In this document: positions 1 through 13,580 of the stretch, piece after piece
How positions within the stretch are numbered: position 1 is the first letter of the stretch
Layout of the letters: the number at the start of each line of letters is the position of its first letter
Assembly: GCF_002865645.1 (NCBI RefSeq)
Contig: NW_020194588.1
Coordinates: forward strand, 1,036,092-1,100,091
Direction: 5' to 3'
DNA from: Hyaloscypha bicolor E
Taxonomy: Eukaryota; Ascomycota; Leotiomycetes; Helotiales; Hyaloscyphaceae
DNA: 64,000 nt
Translations under genes and position numbers: made by a program
Notes under the pieces: model-generated
Told to the model about the DNA's origin: nothing
Databases searched by the model: none
The model's input: only the letters and a program-made list of their open reading frames with translations

Positions 1-348
1 GTTTCTCTTCCTCGCTCACGGAGGGATCAAACATGTGAGATGGGAAGGCAATATTTCGGTGACACAGAAGGCAAGTGGCAGAAGGCATGATGAGTACTTC
101 ATGATGCGCAAACGTTTTTGAAAAATGTTGCACAGGAGATAAAGCTGAAGATAACCACAGTCTCCAGGACAGGAAGCGTGGGGTATATAAATGAGAAGGA
201 TATCTGTCTTAGTCACACTAAAGCATGGAATTGGTAATAGTGACGATGTCATTTTCCAAGCCCCTTAAATCAGCCCCTTAGTTGTCGGCATCCCGCCTGT
301 GTTAAAGGAAAGTTTAGGTGGGCCTGTTATTTGGTGTGTTTAGAGTTC
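1..348. other. Base-balanced flank, no supported gene
   Basis: This is ordinary-composition sequence left of the hAT insertion. A 78-codon open frame exists on the minus strand (16-252), but it has no recognisable domain and no second exon, so I do not call it a gene. The stretch is continuous with the sequence right of position 19900 once the transposon and one copy of the 8-bp target duplication are removed. Confidence 0.5.
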
Positions 349-356
349 GGCCGGTG
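349..356. repeat. 8-bp target site duplication, left copy
   Basis: GGCCGGTG lies directly outside the left terminal inverted repeat. The identical octamer lies directly outside the right one at 19893-19900. An 8-bp duplication is the hallmark of hAT-superfamily integration. Its GC-rich sequence makes a chance match in this AT-rich block unlikely. Confidence 0.9.
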
Positions 357-374
357 CAGTGTGGGCTCCGATAA
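357..374 (+). repeat. hAT left terminal inverted repeat
   Basis: CAGTGTGGGCTCCGATAA is perfectly matched in inverted orientation at the right end. It is GC-richer than the adjoining interior and shows no RIP-type change between the two copies. Confidence 0.9.
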
Positions 375-858
375 ATTATCGATCATAATTATTAATTAGT
401 AATTATTATTAGCTAAGCAATTAATAGTCAATAGATATCGATAATTATTATTAATAAAAGTGGGCCCAGCTATTAAGCGAGTTCCATTACATGAATATCT
501 CGCTTTCTAGTTCAATTATAAACCGATTAGTATATATATTTTAATATAAAAGTAGACTATTATTATTAGTATATTAAATAATTAGATTTGATTTAATTAG
601 ACCCCCCTACTCAAATCAAATTAAGTTAAAATCAAGCTAATTAAATTATACTTAATTATAATTAAAGATAATTAAAGATAATTAATTAGATTTATTACGT
701 GATTATGCATATAACTCTAGAGCTTCGGAAGCCGAGATAAGGCTAAAATAAGATCTGGGCTAGCTATATTCAGTATTACTAAAGGCACTCTTTACTAAAC
801 CAGGCCTAGCGCTAATTAGTAAGCAAAGCTAAAGGCACTAGAACCTCTTTAATTTCCA

Positions 859-973
859 GTATTATAGTAGTAGTAAAGAGCTTGAATTAAGCTAAAGGCT
901 ATCTGCTAGGCTAAGGAAATACTGGCCACATACTAAGTCACGTGCTATAGTATTACGTAGCTGGTATCATATA
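859..973 (-). repeat. Partial TRIM LTR relic
   Basis: This segment is the reverse complement of most of the 131-bp LTR found at 30939-31069. Shared blocks include the run GAGCTTGAATTAAGCTAAAG and an AAGTCACGTG site at 935-944. The outer end on the left is missing or diverged, and no flanking duplication is visible, so it is a fragment. Confidence 0.65.
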
Positions 974-1537
974 ACAAAAACTAGTTTATTATTTTAGATT
1001 TAGACTAATTTTATACTCTTATATATACTTTATAGATTTTATTTATATTTTATTAATATAGCTATTAGTTATTTAATAATCTTTAGAAATGCCTAAGAAA
1101 GTATACTTTTATATTATTATATAATAATTATAATAAAAATTAAGCTAATTAAATTATACTTAATTATAGTTAATTATAATTAATTCTAATTAATTAGCCT
1201 TAACTATTTTTTAATATACTAATTATTATTATATTATTATACTTTTTAACTTTCTATTTAATAATCTATTATATAATATAAACTAGCTAGTATTTAATAT
1301 ATAATACTAAGATTTATATTACTATTTCTTTTAAAAGAATTAAAATTTTCATACTTTCTTTTATTCTCTCTTTAATATATAATAGTACTTTATTTTCTAT
1401 TATTTAAATATAGCTTCTAAATCTGTTTTATTAATCTATTAAGCCTTTACTAATATAAACTTAACTTAATTCAAATCTAATTTCAAATAGAAAGAACTTA
1501 TAAGAACTATTTAAGCTTATATTTATTTCGGATATTA

Positions 1538-1838
1538 TGGGAGGGAAACTGTAATAAGACAAAAACCCATATAAAGTATACCAGAGCGCAAAACGTGACT
1601 TGATAGTAAAATAATAAATCAAAAGCATAAATAGTAAAGCATAAATAGTATATAGTATATAAAAGCTTAATTAATTAAATACTTATAAAGGATTATTCTC
1701 TAAGTCTATAGAAAAACCAGCTTTCTTATATAATTTCCGCAAGTCACGTGCCAAAGGCCACGGCCTTTATTATATGACCTAAACCTCAAAACCGCCAAAA
1801 TAATATGATTTTTAATAAGTATAGCCTGCCATATTATA
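1538..1838 (-). repeat. Gypsy-1 3' LTR
   Basis: This 301-bp repeat aligns without visible gaps to 14378-14678. It starts TGGGAGGG (the other copy starts TGAGAGGG) and ends in TATA, a RIP product of an expected CA end. The differences are nearly all C/T and G/A. It contains the 36-bp palindrome at 1743-1778. Confidence 0.88.
1743..1778. repeat. 36-bp palindrome (in Gypsy-1 3' LTR)
   Basis: The arms are GTCACGTG (left) and TATATGAC (right, RIP-changed CACGTGAC), around the core AAAGGCCACGGCCTTT. It is one of six sites of exactly 36 bp in this window that share this arm-core-arm plan. Confidence 0.8.
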
Positions 1839-1884
1839 TCTAATCCCCCATTTATTTATACTTATCCCCTAAGTACCAAAAATA

Positions 1885-4596
1885 ATAGAAAAATCCTACT
1901 CAGAGTCCGAAATAACGAAATATTCAGGATCCTCCTCTATTAGTTAATCTAATTTCTTTTCCATATACCTAAAATAAGACTTATTACCCTTAAATAGTCT
2001 TATTTCGTACTCCCGAACTTGCTTAAAGGCAATCCGAACCCGCTTAGCCGCATTCTCACGCCAAATCCGATATAGTTCTCTATATTTATTAGCGTTCGCC
2101 TTTAACTATTACTTAATTTCCGCCTTTACTACAGGGTAATAAGGAGGCTTATTATAGCAAATCATATCGTAAATCGCACTAATATACTCTAAACAAATGG
2201 CTCCTTCAAATTTTATATTATCTATAGTATCCTTGAATTAACCTTTAATAGGAGGGGAAAGCTCTAGATAAGAGGCTTTAATAACCTTATAGGAGACTCC
2301 ATTTTCGTATATTCCATTCTTAATAGTAACTAGACTTATTAGAATTATAGTAAAAGGCCTATTAAGTAGCAAATTATTATTAAGCTATCCTTTAACTTAT
2401 ATATTATCCGAGAATTAATACTTTCCCATAATTCCAGACTTATAGATTACCTAGCCAAAGGCATTTATTTATCTAGTTAAATAGACTATACTCGGAGTCT
2501 TTCCTCTTATTACTTTTAGTAAATACTTGCCTAATTCCTTAGCTACTTCCGGCTCAAATTTATTAGAAATAGAGGAGTAATTAATATCTTTAAAGAACTT
2601 CTTACTAAAGGTAGCGGCCTTCTTGCAGTCCGTAAGAAAAATATAGCTAATATTCCGATACTCTTTACTAAGGTAGAATTCGCTACTTAAAGCTTTAGTA
2701 GTAGCCAGATCTTTAGTATTGCCTTCGTACCAATTATAATTAATGTTTCCAGGAGCAAAGTATCGGGCTAGCTAAGGATAAGTAACTAGGTAGACAGGAT
2801 ACTTATTTAATACCTCGTGGAATCCGAGCCATATTAATGGATCTGCTATTAAAAGTTAAGAGGCTAAGATAAAGTAGCTATTACCAAGATCTCTATACTT
2901 TAATATATTATCTTTCCGGAGATAGAACTATAGTATCTCTATTTTTTCTATTAAGAGTTCTCGAATACTAAGCTTCTTAATCCATTTTAGGTAATTCTTC
3001 TTATAAATATGGCTATTTATACCTAGATTAGTAGTACTAGACTCAGGAACAGGAACTATAGTATTGAATTAGAGCTATAAATTTGGGCGGAATTAATTAG
3101 AAATATAGCGCTTGCGTCTATACTTCTTAATTTCCTAGGTCTTAAAGAAGAAATCCCATGTCTCCTTATCTATTCAAGTAACGGAAATATGCTTCTTGCC
3201 TTTAGTGACTTTATAGATCTTAGTAACTAGCTTTAGAGCGTCCTTAATTTCTCGCATATTAATAGAGAGAGCATTAGTAAGTTACTAAATATGTCTTATA
3301 TAGGAAGCTTTAAGGAATTCATTATTAATTCCATAGTATTCCCGCTCATAAATAAGTCTCAAAACACTACTATATACTTCCTTAAAAGTATACTTATTTC
3401 ACCGAGCAAGTATTAGCTTCTATTTAGCTAGTATCTTACAGGTGTACTAAATACCTTTATTAAGTTCTCCGGACTTAATATCCTTAGTCTTTCGCTTCTT
3501 GGTTCTAGATATAGTTATGAGAGTCTTTCTAGATAATATCTTTCCCTTTAGAATAAAGGGTTCCTTATTACTTTCCTCTATTTCACTAACCTTATGCTTG
3601 GTCTAGCACTCAGATCTCTGCTATCTATTAGGAGTCTTAGGCTTAGCTTACTCTCCTTCCTTGCCAGGCTTTTCTTATCTAGTTATACCAGTTCCGCTAG
3701 TCTTACTAATAGTTTTCTTACTAGTAGTTTTCTTACTAGGCTATATCGAATTAGCTCTATTTTTATTAGCTAAATCCAATTAAGTTAAAGCTAAAATTAT
3801 AATAGGGGCCTATTCTTTAGGCTTATCTCGGAAAGCAGGAAAAGGCTCATTACTATAAACTCCCTTAATTAGGATTCCGGAAGTATTAAAGGTATACTAT
3901 CTAGCTTTAAGGTTATTAGCTAATAGTGGCTTAAACTCTAATTCTCCAGGTTCTAATATAGCTTTAGTATGCTTAAGTACCTTGGTAATATCTAATTTAG
4001 TAAATATACTAGTATTTTAATGCTTCTTGTCCTTAATATACTCTAAAATAGCTTTATTAATTAACTAAATAGCTTCGCGTACTAAAGCTTTTGTCTTAAA
4101 GAAAGAATATAACTTCTTATAGATATTCTTGCCAAAGTTATTATAGACATTATTAATATATTAGCTAAAAGCTTTATTATATAGTATAATTCTATTTTAT
4201 TCCTTAGTATTAAGACCATTTACTATAGTCTTAATCTTATTAAGCTTCTCTTATCTGCCTTTGGAAATGCCTTTAATAATATTCTCGAATTCCCTATTAT
4301 TGGCTTAGTAGTTCTTTAGCTTCTCCTTAGTTAATCCTAGTCTAGTTCCGTCTCTAATAAAGGTTTTCTACTTTAAGAGCTCATTATACATGCCGCTTAG
4401 CTTATCTAGGACATTTGTATTAAATTCGGTAATTATAGCTATCTTTTCTAGTATTAGTAGGCCTTCTATAATTACCCAAGCTCCTTTAATACTCTGAACT
4501 TTAATACTATTAATCTATAGGCTTTTAATAATATTGCGGCTTATAAGAACTAGCTACTATGCTTTACTAGCTTAAGAAATCTGTACTTTGGCCATT
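1885..4596 (-). pseudogene. Extra Gypsy-1 ORF in env position, unknown family
   Basis: On the minus strand one reading frame runs from an ATG at 4596 (MAKVQIS) down to about 1885, roughly 900 codons. It is broken mainly by TAG/TAA where Q or W codons are expected. It lies downstream of pol and upstream of the 3' LTR. The N-terminal 350 or so residues are Lys/Glu-rich and look coiled-coil-like. A Ser/Thr/Pro/Lys-rich linker follows. The C-terminal half is globular-looking and has long stretches free of stops, for example a segment ending YFVISDSE near 1920. I see no signal peptide or membrane anchor, so env homology is not supported. I do not recognise the family. It may be a captured host gene or an element-specific protein. 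Confidence 0.6.
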
Positions 4597-6430
4597 TTAT
4601 TATTCTTAATAAGTTATAAAGGTATTATTAGTATAATAGTTATAGGTTATAGAGTTAAAGGTTCTTGAGATTACGAGGATTTCTTTTAAGTATATTCCAA
4701 AATAAAAAGTAAATTAGAATAGTCTTGGATTACGTAAAGGCGTCACGTGTATTCAAGTTTTTCTTTCTTCCTAGTAAGAAAACAAAGCTGAAATAATAGT
4801 ATATGTAATAGGGAAAGTAGGTATAATAATTAGGTATATTTAAGGTAATATAGTTATGAATTAGGAATAATTATAAAAGGTAAAATGTAGAGTTAGGCTT
4901 CTATTACGGAAAAGAATACGAATATATATGCCTAAGGGAATATAATCTAGGAAATAATTAAGGCAGGTTAAACTAAATAGTAATAATAGGGAAATAAGAA
5001 GATAATATAATAGAAATATAAGTATAGTAATAGTATTTAAAGTATTGGAATATAAAAGGAAATAATAAAAATTTCATGATATAGGTATGTCCCGACTTCC
5101 TATTTATTTAGAAATGTCCCTATTAACTCAAAGAATAATATAAAAGAAGAGAAATAATATAGGAAATATATAAAAGATAAGGTATATAAGTATACTAAAG
5201 ATATTAGGAAAACATAAAGTAAGTATTAATAGAAAAGAAGTCAGAATAATAGGATTAAGAAATAACTCAGAATAAGGTATTACTTCTTCCGAAACTAATC
5301 CGTATTTATTTAGTACTTATTAAAGTCGACTTTATATAGTATAAAACTATTTAGTTAGTTAGGACTTTAAAATAATATCCATATTTACAAAGGTAATACT
5401 AAAGGTATCGGGATATATAAAAAGAAAAACTATAAGATAATATAAATGAGGTTTATAATATTATTATTAAGTTTGGAATAGTTAATATTAAAGTTAATAT
5501 AGAATATGGAAAGATTAGATATCCTGAATTAGTATTAAGGATATAATATTAAAGGTGTCTTCTTAATTACTCAGATAATATTTAATAGCAGGGAATAGAT
5601 TAATAGCAAGAAATAGCGAATTATACTAGCTTTTTAAAGAAATAATTAGTTCCTAGTAATGAAATAGTATTATAGTCAGAGAATGAGTTCTATATAAGAG
5701 AAGTTTTCTTATATAGAGATAGGAATACACGATATACTAATCAAGCCTCGGTATTAGTTTTAAGTATAGCCACGGTTATATTAAAGAGAAAATAGGTTTT
5801 CTAGTATAAGATAGGCTTTAAATAGGCAGATCCAGTTTATCTAATATCTAATAAATTCCCAGAATCACATATTATTAAATACTTTCGGAAATAACTATTA
5901 GGTTTAATAAGGTTTTCCCTTTTCTCTTATAGGGCTTCTAGTTTGGCTATTTCGTTTATATATAACTCCTAATTAAGAAGTTTATTTAGATATTATAAGG
6001 AAACTTATAATAGTAGTTCAAGTTAAAGTCAAGATCTATAGATATTATAGTCAAACTTTAGACTAGTATAAGCCGCGAGAATAGCTAGTTAAAAAGGCAA
6101 GTAGAGCTTCTAAAAAGTTTCTAGCTTAATAAAAAATATATAAAAAGGCCCTCTTTTTCCTTCTTTTCTCTTCCTATCTCTAAATATAATTACTATTCAT
6201 ATATTATAATTCGGAATCAAGAGTTTATAAGGTAACCTCTCGACCCCCTATTTATTTTCGTACTAAAAAAAATACTTTATATTTAATTCCCAAGATCTAG
6301 TAATAGAATCTCATATTAAGAATACTATCTAGTAATAGTAATTAGATAATAGTAAGAAATAAGTAATAGCAAAGTTCGTCCAATTTCCAGAATAATAGTC
6401 TAATAATAATATTCTCTAAAGATTATAAAT
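4597..6430. other. Gypsy-1 spacer between pol and extra ORF
   Basis: This 1.8-kb AT-rich stretch is dense in stops in every frame I tried and holds no domain I recognise. It could contain the promoter of the extra ORF or be an older insertion. One CACGTG site survives near 4744 (CGTCACGTGTATT). Confidence 0.4.
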
Positions 6431-6439
6431 AATAGTCGG

Positions 6440-9400
6440 AAAGAAAAATTAAAAGATATATAAAGAATTAAAGGTAATAAGCTTTATTCCAGGTCAAGAA
6501 AAGCTCCCATTATTAGATGCTTCCTCCTAGTTCTCTATAAAAGAGACATACTTTGCTCTCTCTAATTCCGGTAACTCTAGAATACGTATAATAATACCGG
6601 TAGCTTTCTTAATCTCTTAAGTACTATTTCGCTTATAGTACTCTATAACTACTTTCTTTTCTAGTTCTATATCTGTTTTAAAATATTTATTTACAGGTAT
6701 ATACTCGTTATTAACTTTGTCTTTAGGGAAATACCAGAATCCATCCCTTTTAATAAACTATTTGAGTCGATTTCCGGTATATGTCCTTTAAAATATAGTA
6801 CTATTAAGCTCTTCTAGCACGTAGTACCCTTTTAGTTAATCTATATACCTTACTCTATACGGGCCAAGCTAGTAGTATAGCAGCTTCGTATTTCTTGACT
6901 TGTCTTAATTCATTAATTTAATATTATATGCGAGAACCAGATCCTTTTTGGAAATAGGCTTTAAATAAATCTAGTAAGTAGTATTAAATTACTCTTTTCC
7001 CTCTCGGTATTATCTATCCTTCTTTATTCTAGCTTCTTTAATATCTTTATCTCTTATCTATATCTGCTTTATACGTATTTCCAGAAGCATTTCTCTATTA
7101 TAGACTTTATTTTATCCAAGTATTTTCCAGGTTAGAAAGCATATTTCTATAAGTAATATAGCTTCCCTACTATAGACCATATAAAAAAAAGTAAATCTAG
7201 TTAGTTTATATATAGTAACTTAATTAGTAAATAGAACATATAGTAGTAAATCTACCTAAGGCTTCTTTCTACCTATTATAAGTATAATAAGCACTTAAAT
7301 AATTAGTTAATATCCTCTTTTAATTATGCCATTTCCTTTAGAATTATAGGCCAAAATAATAATTCTATTAATTCCTAGCTTATTAAGTTCTTGAATTACT
7401 ACTTCTTTAAATTCCGATCCGCTATCTACCTTAAGCTATCTAAATAAACCATGCCTATAAATAATTTCTTCCTAAATAAACTTAGTAATCTTCTTACTAG
7501 TTAGGTTTTTCAAAGATCTAGCTTTAACTTATCCTGAGAAGTTATCTCTAGTAATAACTAATAAGTTATATCCTTTATAGTCTAGTAGTTTAACTATATT
7601 AATCCCAAGGTAATAAAAAAAAATATAGCTTTTATTAGATATAAAGCTTCTTCTTATCTTCTTTTACTCTTATACTAATAGACTTTATAGGCGTTTATAT
7701 ACTTCCGTATATAGTTATAGTAGCCTTCCTAGTAATAGTAGCTAGCCACTAAATAAAAAGTGCTTTCCCTTCCGGTATATCTAATCTTATTATATAGCTC
7801 CTTAATAATAATCTTCTTTTACTCTTAATTATTAATAATAAGTCAAGGTAAGTACGCTTTAAATATAACTCTCTATAGTAATTAATCTCTTATACTATAA
7901 TTTAAAGCTTCTCTACTTAACTTTCGAAACTCGGCTCTAGATATTTCTTCTAGTCTAGAGAGTATTATAAGGTATTATATAATATTCTAGTATTATTCGG
8001 AATAGCTATTATCTAAAAAGTCTAGTAAAATAGTTAGGTTATTAAGTAAAGTATGGGAATTAGTATTATTATTTACTATTTTACTAGAAGTTATATATAA
8101 AAGGCCGCAGCCTTTGCCATATAACTTCCGGATTTTATTATTTTTTAATATTGCCAATTTGCTTCTAGATATAGTAAGGCTTTAATTATTAATCTCTAGT
8201 AACTAAATACTACTATCCAAATATCTAGTAAAGGTCTTAGGAATCTAATTCCTTAAAATAATATCACGTGACTAAACCAGAACTACTTCCTTTATCCGAA
8301 TTTCTTACCTAATAGGCACTATTCTAATAGTATTAAGTTCTATTACTAATCATTTATTAATATCCTCGTTATCTTTAGTATTGCCTTCTTATTATAAGTG
8401 TCTTAATAATCTATTAGTAGTAGTATACTTAATTCCTTTAATATACTTGACTTTAAAGTCAAATAGTTGAATTTATACTAGCTAGCGAGTAACCAAAGCT
8501 CTAGGAAGATCCATAGCCGCTTTACTTAGCTATATAACAAGTATATTAGCGTTTAGTTTAAGGATAAAGTAAACTTCATATAGCCAGAATTATACTTTTT
8601 ATAGATACTTTACTAGCCCTCAGTATTCTCTCTTAGTAATATCATATTTCTGTTTAGTATTATTCCAGATTTCAGACTTATATTATATAACTTTCTTTTT
8701 TCCTTTATTATTATATTAACCCAGAGTTCTATCTTATCTATTCAGGCTAGTATTTACTACTAATATAATTATTCCCTAACCTTCTAATAAATTATAGTAT
8801 AACTTATAGAGTATTAGAGTAGTAATAAGCTTTTCTTAAAGAATTCGCATAGCTTGCTTTTATTTATTATTCTAGTTCCACATTATACCTTTCCTTATTA
8901 AGTAATAAATAGGTTTAGTAATAATTATAAAGCCTTTAATTTAAATATGGTAGTAAATAATAATTTCAATAAATGCCTTGCTTTTAGTTATACTATTATA
9001 ACGCTCCTATCTCAAGATCTTAGTAATTTCTGAGCTTAAAGGGCTTTTTCCAAGTACTTTATAAATAAAGCTAATAATAACTATACTATTATAATAGAAC
9101 TATGATTTTTCTCTAATACTAGCTCTGGCTTATTTAACTCTATTTAAGGTTATATCTAGGTTTTAAAGATATTCGAATATAAAACACTAAATTCCAGGTA
9201 AAATAAGCTGCCTATTATAGTCTATATAAGGCCTCTTGACTCTAATATTATTAATAAATAATATAGTAATTTTGGGAAATAAATTCTCTAGAATAGTTAT
9301 AATAACTTATATAAACTATATAACGGAATTAGTAGCTCTCTAAGATAGTATAGTTATTCTTAATAGCCCCAGAGGTATTATAAATACAGTCAAATCTCTA

Positions 9401-12400
9401 CTATAAGAATCTAGTATAAGTTAATTATATCTAGAAAAGAAATTAATTAGAGAAATATAAGTATATCTAGCAAATTCCTCCGAGATCTCATTAGTAGACG
9501 GGGATAGGTTAGTGTCTTATAGGATTACTAAATTTATCTTTATAGCGGCATTAATTAGTCTATAAGTCCTAGTAACCTTCTTTATAACTAAGAACTATGA
9601 ATTTCGGTAAGGTCTATTATATTTCTCAAGAACTCTATAATCTAAGCATTCTAATAGCATTTTCACTATTACTAGTACTAGAGCTTTGGGACATGGGAAA
9701 TTCTTCTCTTGCTAGGCCTTATACTTAATAGTCTTAATTAGAATAGGTAGGCTAATATCCTTATAAACTTTTCCTACTTCTTTCTAATTAAATATAATTA
9801 TACCTTCTTAATTAATTATTAATTCTTGGAATATAGCCAGTTTCTCTTCCCAGAGCCAGTTACTAATATCTAATTATTTAAGGCATTCCGGAATAAGTCA
9901 TAAATCTCTTAAAATAGCTAATATCCTTAGTAAAAAATAATTCTTATATTTCCCAGTATACTCCTATAGGTATTCTCTAGCTTTGGATCTCTCAAACTAG
10001 TCCGGACATCTACTAGGGCCTTTTCTAGTTCTATTATTAGTATCTACTAGTCAAATCTTCTTATTCTTTATTTTATATACTCCCGTAACTAGAAATGAAC
10101 TATAGTTATTATCTTTTTCTTTAAGAGCCATAGCCATTTTCTCTAGTATTCTTTTCGTCTAATCTCCGGAATTTATAACCTTCCTACTTAGCTCTTTCCT
10201 AGTTAGGTATAAAGAGCGCCTTTTTGTCCGGTATTTTAATATATCTTTCTTAAGCTCTCACATATTCTAGAATCCTTCCTAGTCTTGGGTTCTATATTTC
10301 TTAGCTTCGGAAATATATTCCTTTATTATTAGGAAATACTACTTTACTTCTTTTTCAGAAATATTTTTACTTAATACCCCTTTTACTTCTTTTTCTATTA
10401 AATCCGGAACTACTCTTAATAATACTCTAATTAGAGCTTTTTCTGCTTTAGTTTCTCCAAAAATATTATTAATTTCCTAAACTCCTAAACCTAAAATAAA
10501 AGAATCTATAGGAAATCCCGGTATCTTCCTATTTCCCCTAATATTACTACCGGTTATAATACCAGGCTCTATTTTCCCTCTTTACCTTCCGTTTCCTACT
10601 TCGTATTACTCAATTTCTTTACTCTAGGAGCTTAATACTCTTGAACTATTACTTTCTTCTATTTCCCGGTATTCTTTAAAAATAGAATAATTATAATAGT
10701 ACAGGTATTCTAATTATCTTTAGGGTTAGTAAACCTTCTATTTCACGATTTATTACTCCTATATATAATATTTATCTTTATTTTTACCAAGAATAATTAA
10801 CTAAGCAGGATCTTTAGAGCTTTTTTAACTAGGAAAAACGTATCTTTATATCCTATTCTATCTATAATCTTAGCTCTAAGCTTTACTATTCCTGTAAATC
10901 CAAATTCTGCCCTAGTAATAATAGATATTTAATAATCTATAGTATTATATACTACTTTACTAATATTTCTAGAGATCTTTTTAGGGAGAATATTAACTTT
11001 AGCTCTAGTATTAATTATTCCTTTATATTTAATACTTCCTTAAGGTCCTCGAAATACGAATTGGAGGCATAGAGATTACACGATATATTTATAAGCTAGT
11101 AATATCCGAATATTAATACTATTGCCTTTAAATTAAATAATTCTATTAGTATTAGGTACCTGAGCTAGTATTTCTAATCCCTTAAATATTTTATTTATTA
11201 TATGAGCCATAGCCGCTAGCTCCGCAGATCTTCTAGTATATCTAACTATACTTAATATAATAGTATTTCTCATTTATAAAATAGTAAGGTAGGGAGTATT
11301 ATCCTTAATTCATTAGTTCTAAAGTATAATAGCTAGATCCGGCGTTTTTAAGGCATTAATAAGTATTCTTATTCCTTTCTAAGTCTTTAGAAGTGGAATA
11401 GTTACTTTCTTTAGTAATCTTATTAGAATTTCGTTAATTTTAGAAGTCCTATACTTATTATAGTCAAGAATATACTAAGTTCCCAATTCGTCTTATTTAT
11501 TCCCAGAAGCATTAATATCCATATCCTTAGCTAGGCTATTTCCTTATCTATTACTTCTTAGAGTAGTATTTTTCTAGCCTCTTATATGGGATAGCTTCTC
11601 TTCTACTCTAGCTCGTCTTTAGAAAACCTCTTTAGCTATTTCTACCTCTTTTCCCTTTTTTCTTAATAAGAAACCTATTATAGTATTAATAGAAACGCTA
11701 TTTATAGCTAAATCTTAGTACTATTTATTAATTCCAGAACCTAAAGTATTAGTAATTCCAATGCAATTTCCTCTAAGGCAAAGTAGCTATTTAGATTTCC
11801 TAGATATAACTTACTTGCTTTTATATATAGATTCCGGTTAGCTAGTTCCCTTTTCTCTTTCTTGCCTAGTAAACTAGGTATTTCCTATTAATCTCTGGAT
11901 ATTTTTGGGTCAAGTATTTAAGTTATAGTTAAATTCTTTTCCTCGGACTTGGGAAATAATTTAGTTAAACTACTAGCGCTTACTAGTAAGGAAAAAAGAA
12001 ATGCTTTCTTATCTAGGCTTAAATAGCCTTTTATACTATCTTTTATTAAATTAGTAAGTATATCCATAATTTATAAGCTCTTCTATTAGTAGGTAATAGA
12101 ACTAAGAGATATAGACATATTCTGGGTTAATGTTATTATCCTTGTCCCTGCTATAGTACCTATAGCAAATTCGTTCTCTCGGTTCTGGGTTTATACTATA
12201 GGCCGCATTAACTTGAGTAGTATTTTCTAATTATGCTTAAGACTAACTTCCCCCAGAATATGGTTATTCAGATTCTCTACTTATTTTAGCTCGACTATTA
12301 TAGCTACTATAGCATTCTCTATAACCTCTACTATGACTTCTAGTATATCCTTCCCAAAGACCCGAATTATACTTACTAGGTTATTAATATTATTATACTT

Positions 12401-13580
12401 ATTATAGTTAACTAGATTATATAAACAAGCTACGGATATTCTCCCGAATTATAATAGTGGCTATATTAAGTTATCTCTATAGGTTCTCTTGAGTTACGAT
12501 AATAATAAATAGTTTTTCTAGACTCCTTACTAGCTAGTTAATATTATCTCCCTTGGGTTTACTACTTTTAGTGAGTTTCGCATAATTAGCTACAGGTTAG
12601 GTTCTCTTCTTACTTATACTTATAATAGTTTCAAGAAGCATAGTAAAAGGGACCGGTAAAAAGTAATTATCTTCTAGTTTAGGAACTATATTATAAACTA
12701 CTATATCTAAGTATTCTTATCTAAGTCTAGATATATCTGGGTTATTAGTAATATTAAAACGGCATTTCTTCTCTTTATACTAATAGAATATTACTACTTT
12801 CTCATATATCTTACTATATTTATAGGTAGAAACATTTATAGGCTCAAAGTTCGTATTCTTAAGAATATAATCCCTTACTAGAATAGATAATTCTCTCATG
12901 AATTCTCGATACTAAGTAATTTCATTTATCTTTTTCCTTTTTAGTAATTCCTTTAATATTCTATTAAATATATTAATATAAGACTTGGAAGAGATTTCTT
13001 TATTCTGGGCTTATATAATAATCTAATTAAGAAAGTCGCGGCTGATTTTGAGTGTTTCCCAGTTATACTCTCGGAATTCCTTTAGTAAGGCCTTAAAGAA
13101 CTTGGTTTCCTAGTAATCTCCTGGGTTATTAGTATAATACTCTAGTATAGCCTTAATCTAATCCTTGTAAATAGGAGAAATATAATGAATAATTCTCTCT
13201 CTTTTAATATTATTAGGAATATAATAGTCCTTATATATATCCGTATATTATTCCAAGAATATAGAGATATTACTTCCCTAAAACCATAGTACTTCAGGAG
13301 CTCCCGCAAGCGGCAGGTTTAAACCCGGCACTAGTACGTACTTATTCTTAGCCATAATAATCTCAATAATTTCTTTTATAATTAATTATAGAGTTTCCGT
13401 ACCTAAGACTTCTACTAATAAGGTTCCTAAAAGGCTAACTTCCCGTTTAAACATGTCTTTTGGTTTGGGAACCGGGATTAGAGAGAAACCGGTTAATAAT
13501 AACGGACATAATCTAGGTTTGAGTTTTGGTATTAGTAATAATATAGTAATAGTTTTTCTAGTCTTATTTCTATTACTCAT
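6440..13580 (-). pseudogene. Gypsy-1 gag-pol, RIP-degraded
   Basis: The minus-strand frame starts at 13580 (MSNRNKTRKT). A gag capsid core follows at about 13340-12900, with readable pieces such as GAPEVLWFQGSN and ALLKEFREYN. The second half of reverse transcriptase is readable at about 9280-9130 (FINNIRVK, then LPGI). The integrase zinc-finger region and core lie at about 7850-7300: a first Asp in ITRDNFSG near 7560, a second in VDSGSEF near 7410, and the region of the catalytic Glu at 7319-7321. A GPY/F module follows at 6880-6760 (LGPYRVRYI, TGNRLKQF). No chromodomain was seen. Stops are mostly TAG/TAA at Q/W positions. This is Ty3/Gypsy by domain order, and it is certainly non-functional. 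Confidence 0.82.
8090..8125. repeat. 36-bp palindrome inside Gypsy-1 pol
   Basis: The arms are RIP-changed (GTTATATA and CATATAAC) around the core AAAGGCCGCAGCCTTT. It lies between the RNase H region and the integrase zinc finger. The minus-strand pol frame passes straight through it, because 36 bp is 12 codons, reading KLYGKGCGLLYITS without a stop. Confidence 0.75.

Noticed and set aside
1885..4596. Extra Gypsy-1 ORF as an envelope gene
   Set aside because: Position fits, but I see no signal peptide, membrane anchor or fusion-like segment. The sequence is charged and coiled-coil-like.
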